Origin: JACVRW01 sp963850205
Lineage (GTDB): Bacteria; Actinomycetota; Thermoleophilia; Solirubrobacterales; Thermoleophilaceae
Length of the DNA: 64,000 bases
NCBI GenBank assembly: GCA_963850205.1
Contig: CAWKKJ010000002.1
Location: 101,703-165,702, forward strand
Direction of reading: 5' to 3'
Within the stretch, counting starts at the first letter, position 1. The number at the start of each line of letters is the position of its first letter. The position numbers were made by a program, and so were the translations under genes. The notes under the pieces were generated by a model. The model made no database searches and was not told the DNA's origin. It saw nothing but the letters and a program-made list of their open reading frames with translations. Positions 32,019-41,436 of the stretch are shown here, piece by piece.

Positions 32019-33824
32019 ATGGAAGCAGTGACCGCAGGAGCCGGAACCGGCTCCAAGACGATCGCCGACCTGCTGCCGCTGGCGGTGCAGAAGTACGGAG
32101 ACCGCCCCGCGCAGCGGTACAAGGCGGGCGAGGAGTGGAAGGACATCTCCTACGCGCAGCTCGGCGAGGCCGTCAAGGAGGTGGCGCTTGGGCTGGTGGA
32201 CCTCGGGGTCGAGCCCGGCGACAAGGTCTCGATCCTCGCCCACACCCGGCCCGAGTGGACCGACGCCTGTTTCGGGATCCTCACCGCGGGCGGAACCCTG
32301 GTGACGATCTACCAGACCAACTCGGCCGCGGAGTGCCAGTACGTGCTCGAGCACTCCGATTCGCGGGCGGTGTTCACCGAGGACGGCGAGCAGCTGGCCA
32401 AGATCCGCGAAATCGAGGGCGACTGCCCGGAGCTGGAGCACGTGATCGTGATGGAGCCCGGCGACGCCGAGCTGGGCGACGCGATCTCGCTCGAGCAGCT
32501 GCGCGAGCGCGGGCGCGGCCGCGGCGACGACGAGTGGCAGGCCCGCTACGAGGCCGTGGGCCCCGAGGACATGTGCCTCTACATCTACACGTCGGGCACC
32601 ACCGGACCGCCCAAGGGCTGCCTGCTTTCCCATCGGAACTACCGGGCCATCACCGACTCCGTGGTGTCTCAGAGCGTGATCGAGGAGGGCGACAGCACCT
32701 ACCTCTTCCTGCCGCTGGCCCACGCGTTCGCCATCCTGATCCAGTTCGCCACCCTCGAGCTGGGGGCGACGATCGCCTACTGGTCACGAGACGCCAAGAA
32801 GATCATCCCCGACCTGGTTGAGGTGAGCCCGAGCTACTTCCCGTCGGTCCCGCGGATGTTCGAGAAGATCTACACGCTGGCCACCTCGAACGCGCCCGAC
32901 AAGGAGCAGCTGCGCCAGGCGGTTGTGGTGGGCGTGAAGGTGCGCCAGATGCGGGAGGCCGGCCAGGAGGTGCCGCCCGAGCTCCAGGCGGGCTTCGACC
33001 AGGCCGAGGAGGCGCTCTACAAGAACGTGCGCGGGCTGTTCGGCGCGAACATCCGCGAGGCCGTGACCGGCGCGGCGCCGATCGCGCCCGAGATCCTCGA
33101 GTTCTTCTACGCCTGCGGGGTGCCGGTGATGGAGGGCTACGGCATGACCGAGACCGCCACCAGCGCCACCGTCAACCGGCCGGCCGGCAACGAGTTCCGC
33201 TTCGGGTCGGTGGGCAAGCCGATGCTGGGCGTCGAGGTCAGGATCGGCGACGACGGCGAGGTCCTGATCAAGGGGCCCAACATCTTCCAGGGCTACTACA
33301 AGAACGAGAGGGCCACCAGCGAGACGCTGGAGGGCGAGTGGCTGCACACCGGCGATCTGGGCCGCCTCGACGAGGACGGCTTCCTCTACATCACCGGGCG
33401 CAAGAAGGACATCATCATCACCGCGGGCGGCAAGAACATCACGCCGGCCAACCTGGAGAACGGCCTCAAGCAGAATCGCTGGATCTCACAGGCCGTGGTG
33501 GTGGGCGACCGGCGCCCCTATCTGATCGCCCTGATCACGCTCGATCCCGAGGAGGCGCCCGCCCTGGCGGAGCAGCTCGGGATCGAAGGCGCGGACCCCG
33601 CCGACCTCGCGCGGGACGAGCGCGTCCGGGCCGAGATCCAGGAGACGGTGGACGAGGTGAACTCGCACGTCGGCCCGGTGGAGCAGATCAAGCGCTTCGA
33701 GATCCTGCCCGAGGACCTCTCCCAGGAGGGCGGCGAGCTGACCCCCACGCTCAAGGTCAAGCGCAACGTCGTGCACGAGAAGCAGGCCGGGTTGATCGAC
33801 GAGGTCTACGCGGCCCCGCGCTAG
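32019..33824 (+). CDS. Long-chain fatty-acid-CoA ligase (AMP-binding)
   Basis: The 601-residue product is a typical FadD15-like acyl-CoA synthetase. The AMP-binding P-loop is YIYTSGTTGPPKGCLLSH, followed by GYGMTETA, GEWLHTGDLGRLDEDGFLYITGRKKD and the C-terminal domain with an acyl-transfer Lys in LTPTLKVKRN. It activates fatty acids with ATP and CoA for degradation or lipid assembly. It is transcribed alone on the plus strand, downstream of a separate small DNA-binding protein gene. Confidence 0.92.
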   Translation: MEAVTAGAGTGSKTIADLLPLAVQKYGDRPAQRYKAGEEWKDISYAQLGEAVKEVALGLVDLGVEPGDKVSILAHTRPEWTDACFGILTAGGTLVTIYQTNSAAECQYVLEHSDSRAVFTEDGEQLAKIREIEGDCPELEHVIVMEPGDAELGDAISLEQLRERGRGRGDDEWQARYEAVGPEDMCLYIYTSGTTGPPKGCLLSHRNYRAITDSVVSQSVIEEGDSTYLFLPLAHAFAILIQFATLELGATIAYWSRDAKKIIPDLVEVSPSYFPSVPRMFEKIYTLATSNAPDKEQLRQAVVVGVKVRQMREAGQEVPPELQAGFDQAEEALYKNVRGLFGANIREAVTGAAPIAPEILEFFYACGVPVMEGYGMTETATSATVNRPAGNEFRFGSVGKPMLGVEVRIGDDGEVLIKGPNIFQGYYKNERATSETLEGEWLHTGDLGRLDEDGFLYITGRKKDIIITAGGKNITPANLENGLKQNRWISQAVVVGDRRPYLIALITLDPEEAPALAEQLGIEGADPADLARDERVRAEIQETVDEVNSHVGPVEQIKRFEILPEDLSQEGGELTPTLKVKRNVVHEKQAGLIDEVYAAPR

Positions 33825-33867
33825 CCTCCTCCGAGGACGGCCTGCGTTCGCGCCCGCCGCCTCGCTC

Positions 33868-34341
33868 ATGGCCAGCAACGACCCCACCGATACCGGCGGC
33901 CTGTTCGTCGGCCGCCGCCCCGGTACCGCGCCGGTCCGATACCGCGACGTGGAGCCGTCCTCGCAGCGCCGCCGGCGCGCCGACGGTGCCCTGGCCTACG
34001 GCCTGCTGGCGCTCGAGCTGGTGCTCTGCCTGTCGCTCATCGGCCCGCAGCCACTGGGCTGGCTCTGGGTCGGCTCGCAGGTGGACTACCTCACCGGCTA
34101 CGTGACCGCCGGCATCAGCACGATCATGCTCGGCTGCCTGGCCTCGCTGCTGCTCACCATGGCGCTGGCCAAGCGCGTGGACCACGCCTGGAAGCTGGTC
34201 CGGCGCGCCGCCGGCCATCGCCAGGAGCGGGGCGCGCTGGAGCGGATCTTCGGGGTGAGCGTCCTCGTGGCGGCGTTCGCCTTCACGGTCTGGTTCCTCC
34301 TGATCCAGGGCCCCGGGCCGACGCTCGCCCCCAACAGCTGA
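33868..34341 (+). CDS. Hypothetical integral membrane protein
   Basis: The 157-residue product has a polar N-terminus of about 40 residues and three hydrophobic segments (LAYGLLALELVLCLSLIGP near 43-61, YVTAGISTIMLGCLASLLLT near 77-96, VSVLVAAFAFTVWFLLIQG near 130-148). The order and spacing suggest a simple three-helix membrane protein. No domain is recognised. It lies 43 bp downstream of the acyl-CoA synthetase and 13 bp before the aminotransferase gene. Confidence 0.65.
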   Translation: MASNDPTDTGGLFVGRRPGTAPVRYRDVEPSSQRRRRADGALAYGLLALELVLCLSLIGPQPLGWLWVGSQVDYLTGYVTAGISTIMLGCLASLLLTMALAKRVDHAWKLVRRAAGHRQERGALERIFGVSVLVAAFAFTVWFLLIQGPGPTLAPNS

Positions 34342-34354
34342 GCGCGGCGCGGAC

Positions 34355-35449
34355 GTGGGCTTCCGCGACTACTACCGGCAGTTCGACGACCTCGACGAGG
34401 CGGAGCTGAACCTCCGGCGCCGCGAGCGCCGCGCACGCGAACGGCGGCTGGCGCTCGACCGGGTGCCCGACCTCGACCTGTCCGGCACCGAGTGGCCCGA
34501 GCTGCCCCACTCGGAGATCGTGAACGCCGCCATCGCCCGCGCCCGGGGACGGGTGAACGGCTATCCGGACCGGCACGCGGCCGGCGTGCGCCGCCTGCTG
34601 GCCGAGCGGCACGGCGTGGACCCCGAGCGGATCGTCCTGGGAAACGGGGCCGCCGAGCTGCTGCAGGCGGCCGCGCTGGCGCTGCTCTCCGAGGGTGACG
34701 AGCTGCTCATGCCCTGGCCCTCCTACCCCCTCTATCCCTTGCTCGCCGCTCACGCCGGGGCTCGGCCGGTGCCGGTCGAGGGTGGCCCCCTGCTCGACGC
34801 CGTGAGCGAGCGCACCCGGGCGCTGGTGCTGTGCAACCCCAACGACCCCACCGGCGATTACCTGCCGGCCGAGCGGCTCGGCGGCCTCCTGGCCGCCCTG
34901 CCCTCGCACGTGCATGTGCTGGTCGACGAGGCTCTGATTCACTTCCAGGCCGTTGAGGACCTCGACGCCGGCCTGGCCCTGACGCAGGCCTTCCCGCGCC
35001 TGCTGGTGGTCCGCACCTTCTCCAAGGCCTACGGCCTGTCCGGACTGCGAACCGGCTACGCGGTGGGCTCCCAGCCCAGGCTGCTCAACGCGATCGCCCC
35101 CGTGCTCGGCGTGAACGCGCTCAGCCAGGCGGCCGTGGAGTACGCCCTGCGCGCGGGGGACCGGGAGATCGACCGCCGCCGCGACCTGGTGGCCCATGAG
35201 CGCACCCGGCTGCTGGTAGCGCTTCGAGAGCGCGGAATCGACGTCGCCGACAGCCAGGCCAACTTCGTGTGGCTGACCGCCGCCGGCCTGAGCGGCGCCG
35301 AGCTGGCGGCGCGGCTGCGGCGCCAGGGGGTCGTGGTGGCCCCCGGCGGGCCCCTCGGAGCCGATGACCACGTGCGAGCGGGCATCCGGGATGCGGCGGC
35401 CACCGACCGCCTGCTGCGCGCGCTGGACAACGCGCTGGCGGCGAGCTAG
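34355..35449 (+). CDS. Histidinol-phosphate aminotransferase-like class I/II aminotransferase
   Basis: The 364-residue product has the class I/II PLP fold with GNGAAELLQAAALALLSEGDELLMPWPSYPLYPL, LCNPNDPTGDYLP, VDEALIHFQ and the PLP-binding Lys near residue 224 in FSKAYGLSGLRTGYAVG. This is closest to HisC-type and related aminotransferases, but without the rest of a his operon it may transaminate another amino acid (for example aromatic or threonine phosphate-like). A GTG start is used. Its 3' end overlaps the convergent patatin gene by 4 bp. Confidence 0.82.
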   Translation: MGFRDYYRQFDDLDEAELNLRRRERRARERRLALDRVPDLDLSGTEWPELPHSEIVNAAIARARGRVNGYPDRHAAGVRRLLAERHGVDPERIVLGNGAAELLQAAALALLSEGDELLMPWPSYPLYPLLAAHAGARPVPVEGGPLLDAVSERTRALVLCNPNDPTGDYLPAERLGGLLAALPSHVHVLVDEALIHFQAVEDLDAGLALTQAFPRLLVVRTFSKAYGLSGLRTGYAVGSQPRLLNAIAPVLGVNALSQAAVEYALRAGDREIDRRRDLVAHERTRLLVALRERGIDVADSQANFVWLTAAGLSGAELAARLRRQGVVVAPGGPLGADDHVRAGIRDAAATDRLLRALDNALAAS

Positions 35450-36711
35450 TCCCCCGACTGGCGCAGCAGCGCGCCGGTGGTCTGCTCGAGGATGCGCCGC
35501 CAGGCCGCCGTCCGCTCGCGCTCCTCGGCGTTCTTCTGCACGACCTTCCGCACCCGGGTGGCGGAGATCTCGATGCCGTGCCGGGCGCACACGGCCTTGA
35601 TGTCGTCGTACTCGGAGGCCAGCCGCAGCGTGACCGACTCGAACCCGTGACGGGCGATCTCCACCCGGCGGCTGAAGTTGAGGACGTTGGTCTCGAACAT
35701 CAACTCGTCGTTGGGATCCGGCTCGATCAGGACGATGTCCACGCCGGGGTAGCGCTCCTTCCAGTGGCTCACCGCCTCGTGCAGCCGCTGATGGGCCATC
35801 AGCTTGAAGGCCTGGTAGCCGATGTGGGGGAAGCCCATATCGCGCACCCGCCGCACGCGGCTGCCCATCATGGTCGGGATGACCTTCTGGAAGTCATTCA
35901 CGTAGGGCACGAGCGGGTTGACCACGATCACGAAGGTGGCGCCCGCCTCCACGGCCACGTCGACGTTGGTGGTCGAGCGGATCCCCCCGTCCACCAGATG
36001 GCGGCCCTTGACCTCCACGGGCTTGTAGACCATCGGCAGCGCGGTGGACGCGGCCACCGCCCGCGCGATGGGAACGTCGTCCCAGTCGGGCCCGCCCAGC
36101 ACGATGCGCTCGCAGGTGTCGAGGTCGGTGGTGGTGAGAAAGAGCTCGTTCTCGAGCAGCCTGAAGTCGTTGACCCGGTCGGGATCGCTGAGCACCTTCT
36201 CCAGGTACTCCTGGATGCCGTGCCCGTCGTAGAGCCCGGAGGGAAGCGCCTCGGCAATGCCCACGGCGAGGTCGATCACCGACGTGCTGCCCAGCTGGCC
36301 CACCAGCGACCTGGCCAGGCCGAGCAGGCGCAGCGGCATGAGGGCGGCGCTCTGGGCGAACTCGAGCGCGTTGGGTCGCATCAGGGTGCCCCTGTCGACG
36401 TCGCGGAACGGGGTGGGCACCTGCTGGTTGACCACCCGCATCATCTCCTCGGGGGTCACGCCGTTCGCCGTCAGGGCGGCCACGAAGGCGCCCGCGCTGG
36501 TGCCGACGTAGACGTCGAACTGGTTCACGGTGCGGTTGACGGCCAGCAGGTCGAGCGCCCGCAGCGCGCCGATCTCGTAGACCCCGCCGGTGAAGCCGCC
36601 GCCGCCCAGCACCAGTGCCGTGCGCGACCGGGCCCGCCGGCGGCGCCCGGACTTGGCGGCGGTCTTGCGGCCCTTCTGGGCCGGCTTCTCGAGCTTTACG
36701 ACGTCGCCCAT
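35446..36711 (-). CDS. Patatin-like phospholipase
   Basis: The 421-residue protein has an N-terminal basic region, then the oxyanion motif LVLGGGGFTGGVYE (34-47), the nucleophile elbow GTSAG (Ser72) and the catalytic Asp in HLVDGGIR. These are the three elements of the patatin Ser-Asp dyad. It would hydrolyse phospholipids or other acyl esters, and probably acts in the cytoplasm or at the membrane because no signal peptide is visible. The Lys/Arg-rich start (AQKGRKTAAKSGRRRRARSR) may bind membranes. The ATG at 36711 is the first with coding bias. Confidence 0.85.
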   Translation of the reverse strand: MGDVVKLEKPAQKGRKTAAKSGRRRRARSRTALVLGGGGFTGGVYEIGALRALDLLAVNRTVNQFDVYVGTSAGAFVAALTANGVTPEEMMRVVNQQVPTPFRDVDRGTLMRPNALEFAQSAALMPLRLLGLARSLVGQLGSTSVIDLAVGIAEALPSGLYDGHGIQEYLEKVLSDPDRVNDFRLLENELFLTTTDLDTCERIVLGGPDWDDVPIARAVAASTALPMVYKPVEVKGRHLVDGGIRSTTNVDVAVEAGATFVIVVNPLVPYVNDFQKVIPTMMGSRVRRVRDMGFPHIGYQAFKLMAHQRLHEAVSHWKERYPGVDIVLIEPDPNDELMFETNVLNFSRRVEIARHGFESVTLRLASEYDDIKAVCARHGIEISATRVRKVVQKNAEERERTAAWRRILEQTTGALLRQSGD

Positions 36712-36797
36712 CCTGCTTCGAGTATTGCCTACGAGGCGGCGTTCGGCGTCGGGTGCGGTTCAGACCCGCGTAAGAACCATGGGCGAGCCTCGAGGTC

Positions 36798-37168
36798 ATG
36801 TCCGACCATCGCATCCTCGTCATCGCCAACCGCACCTGCCCCTGTCCGGCGCTCGCCGACGCCGTCGCCGAGCGGGCCGACGACGGCCCGAGTGCCGTGC
36901 TCGTCGTCGCGCCTGCGCTGAACAAGCGCCTGCGCCACTGGGTCTCCGACGTCGATGCCGCGATCGCTGCGGCGCACCAACGGCTCGAGCGCGCGGTGGC
37001 AAACCTGACCGAGCGCGGGATCACGGCCCGGGGCGTGATCGGCGACTCGAACCCGCTGATCGCGATTGACGACGCGCTCGCCGGCTTCGAGGCCACCGAG
37101 ATCGTCGTGGCGACCCATCCCCCCTCGCACTCCAACTGGCTCGAGAAGGATCTGCCGGCCCGCCGTAG
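36798..37168 (+). CDS. Universal-stress-like (UspA-related) protein with disrupted 3' end
   Basis: The first about 118 codons (MSDHRILVIANRTCPCPALAD, SAVLVVAPALNKRLRHWVSD, ERGITARGVIGDSNPLIAID, IVVATHPPSHSNWLEKDL) match a family of stress-like nucleotide-binding-fold proteins in actinobacteria. After this point the frame does not stop but runs 344 bp into the D-alanyl carboxypeptidase gene with Arg/Pro-rich sequence. A shifted frame reaches TAG at 37166-37168, near the expected end. A frameshift or lost C-terminus at about 37150 is likely, so the end coordinate is an estimate. Confidence 0.55.
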
Positions 37169-37221
37169 ACGCACCGCGGCGCACCGCTCCGAGGCGGCCG
37201 TTAGCGTGTTTTCTGCCTCCA

Positions 37222-38457
37222 ATGCGCCGCCTCGCCCCGATTCTGGCCCTGCTCGCCGTCCTTGCCCTGCCGGCCCCCGGCGCCGCGGCCGCCGACCAGG
37301 CCCTGGTATCGAAGCTCGGCCGCTATGCGCGCGCCGCCGGCGCCTACTCGGGCGCCTACGTGGTCAACCTGACCGACGGCGAGAAGGTGTTCAGCTGGCG
37401 TGCCTCTCGCCGTCGGATCCTGGCCTCCAACACAAAGCTGTTCACCACGGCGGCGGCGCTGGCCCAGTTCGGCACCGAGGGCACGCTGGGCACCGAGGTG
37501 CGCAGCGAGGGGTTGCTCGAGGACGGCGTCTGGCGGGGCGACCTCTACCTGCACGGGGGCGGTGACCCCACCTTCGGCAGCCGCAGCTTCACCAGACGGG
37601 CCTACGGCGGCGGGGCCACGGTCGAGGCGCTGGCGGCCCGCCTGGAGCAGGCCGGAATCGAGCGGGTGACCGGCAGGGTGGTCGGGGACGAGTCGGAGTT
37701 CGACTCCCGCCGCGGCGGCCCGGAGTCGGGCTACGGCACCTCGATCTGGGTCGGGCCCCTGAGCGCCCTGGCCTACAACCGCGGCCTCGGCGACGAGAGC
37801 GGCCGCTCCTTCCAGACCAACCCGCCCCTGTTCGCGGCCGCCCGCCTCGACGGGGCCCTGGAAAGGCGCGGCATCGGCGTGCGGCGCCGCCCGTCGGTGG
37901 GCGTGTCTCCCGCGGGCGCGGACGTCCTGGCCAGCGCCGACTCTCCGCCCATGTCCCAGCTGGTGCGACTCACCAACAAGCCCTCCGACAACTTCGCCGC
38001 CGAGATGCTGGTCAAGGGACTCGGCCGTCAGGCTGCCGGCGTGGGCACCACGGCAGCCGGGGCGCGGTTCGCGACCCGTTTCGCCACCGAGCTCGGCGCC
38101 CGGGCCCGCCTGCGCGACGGCTCCGGCCTGTCCCGGGGCAACCGGGCGGCGCCCTACCGGGTGGTGCGCCTGCTCGAGGCCATGTCCGAACGCGACGAGT
38201 TCGACGCCTGGTACTCCTCGCTGCCCGTCGCGGGCCGCGACGGCACCCTGGTCTCGCGGATGCGCAGCGGCCCGGCCCGCGGCCGCTGCCGGGCCAAGAC
38301 GGGCACGCTGTCCAACGTGAGCGCGCTGTCGGGCTACTGCAGGGCCCGCTCGGGCGACCTCTACGCCTTCTCGATCCTCATGAACGGGGTCTATCCGGTG
38401 GGCGCCCGCGGGCTGCAGGACCGGATGGCGCAGGCGCTGGCGGGCGTGCGGGACTGA
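37222..38457 (+). CDS. dacB: D-alanyl-D-alanine carboxypeptidase/endopeptidase (PBP4 type)
   Basis: The 411-residue protein has a signal peptide (MRRLAPILALLAVLALPAPG, cleavage near AAA) and the three active-site motifs of penicillin-binding proteins: SNTK (Ser69, Lys72), the SDN of PSDNFAAE and KTGTLSNVSALSGYC. The long insert between the first and second motifs is typical of PBP4/DacB class C. It trims peptidoglycan stem peptides in the periplasm or wall. The ATG at 37222 gives the signal peptide. The convergent ligA gene follows after a strong hairpin. Confidence 0.9.
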   Translation: MRRLAPILALLAVLALPAPGAAAADQALVSKLGRYARAAGAYSGAYVVNLTDGEKVFSWRASRRRILASNTKLFTTAAALAQFGTEGTLGTEVRSEGLLEDGVWRGDLYLHGGGDPTFGSRSFTRRAYGGGATVEALAARLEQAGIERVTGRVVGDESEFDSRRGGPESGYGTSIWVGPLSALAYNRGLGDESGRSFQTNPPLFAAARLDGALERRGIGVRRRPSVGVSPAGADVLASADSPPMSQLVRLTNKPSDNFAAEMLVKGLGRQAAGVGTTAAGARFATRFATELGARARLRDGSGLSRGNRAAPYRVVRLLEAMSERDEFDAWYSSLPVAGRDGTLVSRMRSGPARGRCRAKTGTLSNVSALSGYCRARSGDLYAFSILMNGVYPVGARGLQDRMAQALAGVRD

Positions 38458-38478
38458 TTCCGCTCCCTTCGCGCCCGC

Positions 38479-38520
38479 GCGCCGTACGTTGAGGGTGCGA
38501 TAGGACCCAACGTGCGGCGC
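38479..38520. terminator. Bidirectional hairpin between dacB and ligA
   Basis: The arms GCGCCGTACGTTG and CAACGTGCGGCGC pair over 13 bp with one G-T wobble around a 16-base loop. It lies 21 bp after the dacB stop and 18 bp after the ligA stop, so it can serve both convergent genes as a hairpin terminator. There is no T-run. Sequence seen; function inferred. Confidence 0.7.
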
Positions 38521-38538
38521 GTGAGGAAAGGGCCGGCC

Positions 38539-40603
38539 TCAGCGGCGCCGCCGCGGGGGCGGCGAAGCGGCGCCCGAGGAGGCCGGGGCCGGGCCAAGCA
38601 GCTCCAGCAGCCCCTCCTCGTCCAGGATCTCCGTGCCGGTGTCTTGGGCCTTGGTGTACTTGGTCCCCGGGTCCTCCCCGGCCACCAGGTAGTCGGTCTT
38701 CTTCGACACCGAGCCGGTGACCTTGCCGCCCGCCGCCTCGATCCGCTCGGTGGCCTCGGGCCGGGTCAGGTTCGGGAGCGTGCCGGTGAGCACCAGGGTC
38801 TTGCCCACCAGCGGCCCCTCGGCGGGCGGCGCGGGGCCGGTCTCCTCCATCGTCAGGCCACGGGCCCGCAGCTTCTCGACGAGCTCCTGGGTGCGCTCCT
38901 CGGCCAGGGTCTGGTGCACGGTCCGGGCCATGATCGGTCCCATCCCCTCGACCGCGGTCAAGGCCTCTTCGTCCGCGTCGAGCAGCGCGTCCATCGAGCG
39001 CAGCTGGCGGGCCAGGTTGCGCGCGTTCACGAAGCCGACGCCCGGGATGCCCAGGCCGTAGAGCACCCGCTCGAAGGCCTGCTCCCTGGAGGCCTCGATG
39101 GCGCCGACCAGGTTGCCCGCCGACACGGCGCCGAACCCGTCCAGCTCGCTCAGCCGCTCCACGGTCAGGTCGTAGATGTCGGCCATGTCGGCGATCAGGC
39201 CGTCGTCGAGGAAGCGGCGCACGTTCTCCTCGCCGAGCCCGTCGATGTCCATCGCCCCCACGAAGTGCTTGACGGCCTGGAAGACCTGACCCGGACAGGA
39301 GGCCCGGTTGGGGCAGATCGTCCACACGCCTCCCTCCGGCTTCACCGTGGGGGTGCCGCAGGCGGGGCACTCGGCCGGCGGCGCGGGCACGGGCCCGCGG
39401 CGCTTTCTGCCGCTGGGCCTTGGCGCTGGGTGAGACCACCTGCGGGATCACGTCGCCGGCGCGCATGACGATCACCTCGTCGCCCTCGCGCACGTCCTTG
39501 CGCCGCAGGTCCTCCTCATTGTGCAGGGTGGCCTGCCTGACCGTGACCCCGGAGACCTGCACCGGCTCCAGCTGGGCGAAGGGCACCATGTGCCCGGTGC
39601 GGCCCACGTTCCAGGCCACCTTCTGCATGGTGGTAAGCGCCGTGGTGGGAGCGAACTTCCAGGCGATGGCGCCGCGCGGCTCGCGGCCCACCACCCCCAG
39701 CTGCCGCTGCAGGTCCAGGTCGTCGACCTTGACCACCACGCCGTCGATCTCGAAGTCGAGCCGGTCGCGGCGCGTCTCCCACGCCTTGCAGGCGGCCACG
39801 ACCTCCTCGACGGTGTCGAAGACCTCGGTCTCCGGGTTGACCCGGAAGCCGTGCTCGCGCAGCCACTCCAGCCACTCGTGGTGGGTGGGGAACTCGAGCC
39901 CCTCGACCGCGCCGATCCCGTAGCACCAGATCGACAGCGGCCGCGCGGCGGCGAGCTGAGGATCGAGCTGGCGGATCGAGCCCGCCGCGGTGTTCCGCGG
40001 GTTGGCGTAGGTGGGCTCCCCGGCCGCCGCCCGCTGCTCGTTGAGCGTGGCGAAGGCGGCCAGCGGCAGGTAGATCTCGCCGCGCACCTCGAGCAGCGGC
40101 GGCGCGTCGTCGATCCGCAGCGGGATCGCGCGGATGGTGCGCAGGTTCTGGGTCACCTGCTCGCCGATCTCGCCGTTGCCCCGGGTGGCGCCGCGGACGA
40201 GCACCCCGTCCTCGTACACCAGCGAGATGGCCAGGCCGTCGATCTTGGGCTCGGTCACGAAGCGCACGTCGCCCAGCTCCACTCCCTGCCGGGCCAGGTT
40301 CCGCTCGGCCCGCGCCACCCACGCCGCCAGCTCCTCCTCGTTGCGGGCGTTGGCCAGCGACAGCATCGGCTGCAGGTGGCGCACCTGCTCGAACTTGTCC
40401 AGCGGCTCGCCCCCAGTGCGTTGGGTGGGGGAGTCGGGGGTGAGGAGCTCCGGGTGCTCGGCCTCGAGGTCGCGCAGCTCACCGATCAGCACGTCGTAGT
40501 CGGCGTCCGAGATCTCCGGGTCGTCGAGGACGTAGTAGCGGTGCCCGTGGTGGTCGAGCTCCCGCCGCAGCTCTTCCACTCGTTGAGCGGGCGGCGTGCT
40601 CAC
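38539..40603 (-). CDS. ligA: NAD-dependent DNA ligase, interrupted by one frameshift
   Basis: LigA joins nicked DNA and is normally essential. Residues of all domains are present: Ia domain YYVLDDPEISDADYDVL, adenylated Lys120 in TEPKIDGLAIS, the OB part, a zinc finger CPACG..CPNRASC, helix-hairpin-helix repeats and a C-terminal BRCT domain (GKTLVLTGTLPNLTR). Translation runs from the GTG at 40603 to about 39405, then continues in the next frame to 38539. Dropping one base from the TTT at 39404-39406 restores one 687-residue frame. The GTG overlaps the surE stop (GTGA). Confidence 0.88.
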
Positions 40604-41421
40604 ACTTCCCGCGCCGCGGGGCGCATCAGCGCGTCGAGGTCGAAGCCGGCCAGCTCCTCGATCCCGGCCTGGTCGGTGAGGTCGAAGTGCAGCGGGGTGA
40701 CCGCGATCCGCCGCTCGGCGATCGCGGCGAAGTCGGTGCCGTCCTCCTCCTCGAAGCTGGGCATGTCGTTGTAGATGCGGTAGCGGCGCCGGCCGTCGGA
40801 GTCCTCCTCGGTGAGCTCCATGCGGTCGTTGTAGACCCGCTTGCCGAGGCGGCAGGCCCGGGCGCCCTGGACCTCCCCCGCCGGGCAGTTCACGTTCAGC
40901 AGCGTGCCCTCGGGCATGGGCACGCGCTCGAGCTCCTCCACCAGACGAGCCACAAAGGCCGCGGCAGGCTGGAAGCCCTCGCGGCTCCAGGTCCGGCCGG
41001 CGCGGAAGTCCATCTCGCCGTGGTCGGCCTGCTGGGACACGGCGATCGCGGGCAGGCCCAGTACCACGCCCTCGAGCGCCGCGGCGACCGTGCCCGAGTA
41101 GGTGATGTCGTCGCCCAGGTTGGGCCCGTGGTTGATGCCCGAGACAATGACCTCCGGCTCGAACTCGAGCAGCCCCAGCGCGGCAAAGCGCACGCAGTCC
41201 ACCGGCGTGCCGTCGGTGGCGAAGCCGGTGGTGCCGTCGCCGAACTCCAGCTCCTCCACCCACAGGGGGGTGCGGAAGGTGATGCTCCGGGCGGTGGCCG
41301 AGCGATTGGAGTCCGGCGCGATCACCGCCAGCTCGAGGCCCGGGACCTCGAGCAGGGCCTCGCGGAGCACGTTCAGGCCGGTGGCGGTGATGCCGTCGTC
41401 GTTGGTGAGCAGAACCTTCAT
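40600..41421 (-). CDS. surE: 5'-nucleotidase SurE
   Basis: A 273-residue survival-protein-E nucleotidase that removes phosphate from nucleoside monophosphates. The metal-binding NDDG (Asp8, Asp9), the PDSNRSA segment and SGINHGPNLGDDITYSGTVAAA carry the conserved ligands. The C-terminal swap region is normal. It sits in a minus-strand operon truA, surE, ligA, with a 15-bp gap from truA and a GTGA overlap to ligA. No truncation seen. Confidence 0.93.
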   Translation of the reverse strand: MKVLLTNDDGITATGLNVLREALLEVPGLELAVIAPDSNRSATARSITFRTPLWVEELEFGDGTTGFATDGTPVDCVRFAALGLLEFEPEVIVSGINHGPNLGDDITYSGTVAAALEGVVLGLPAIAVSQQADHGEMDFRAGRTWSREGFQPAAAFVARLVEELERVPMPEGTLLNVNCPAGEVQGARACRLGKRVYNDRMELTEEDSDGRRRYRIYNDMPSFEEEDGTDFAAIAERRIAVTPLHFDLTDQAGIEELAGFDLDALMRPAAREV

Positions 41422-41436
41422 CAGCTTTGAGACTAA

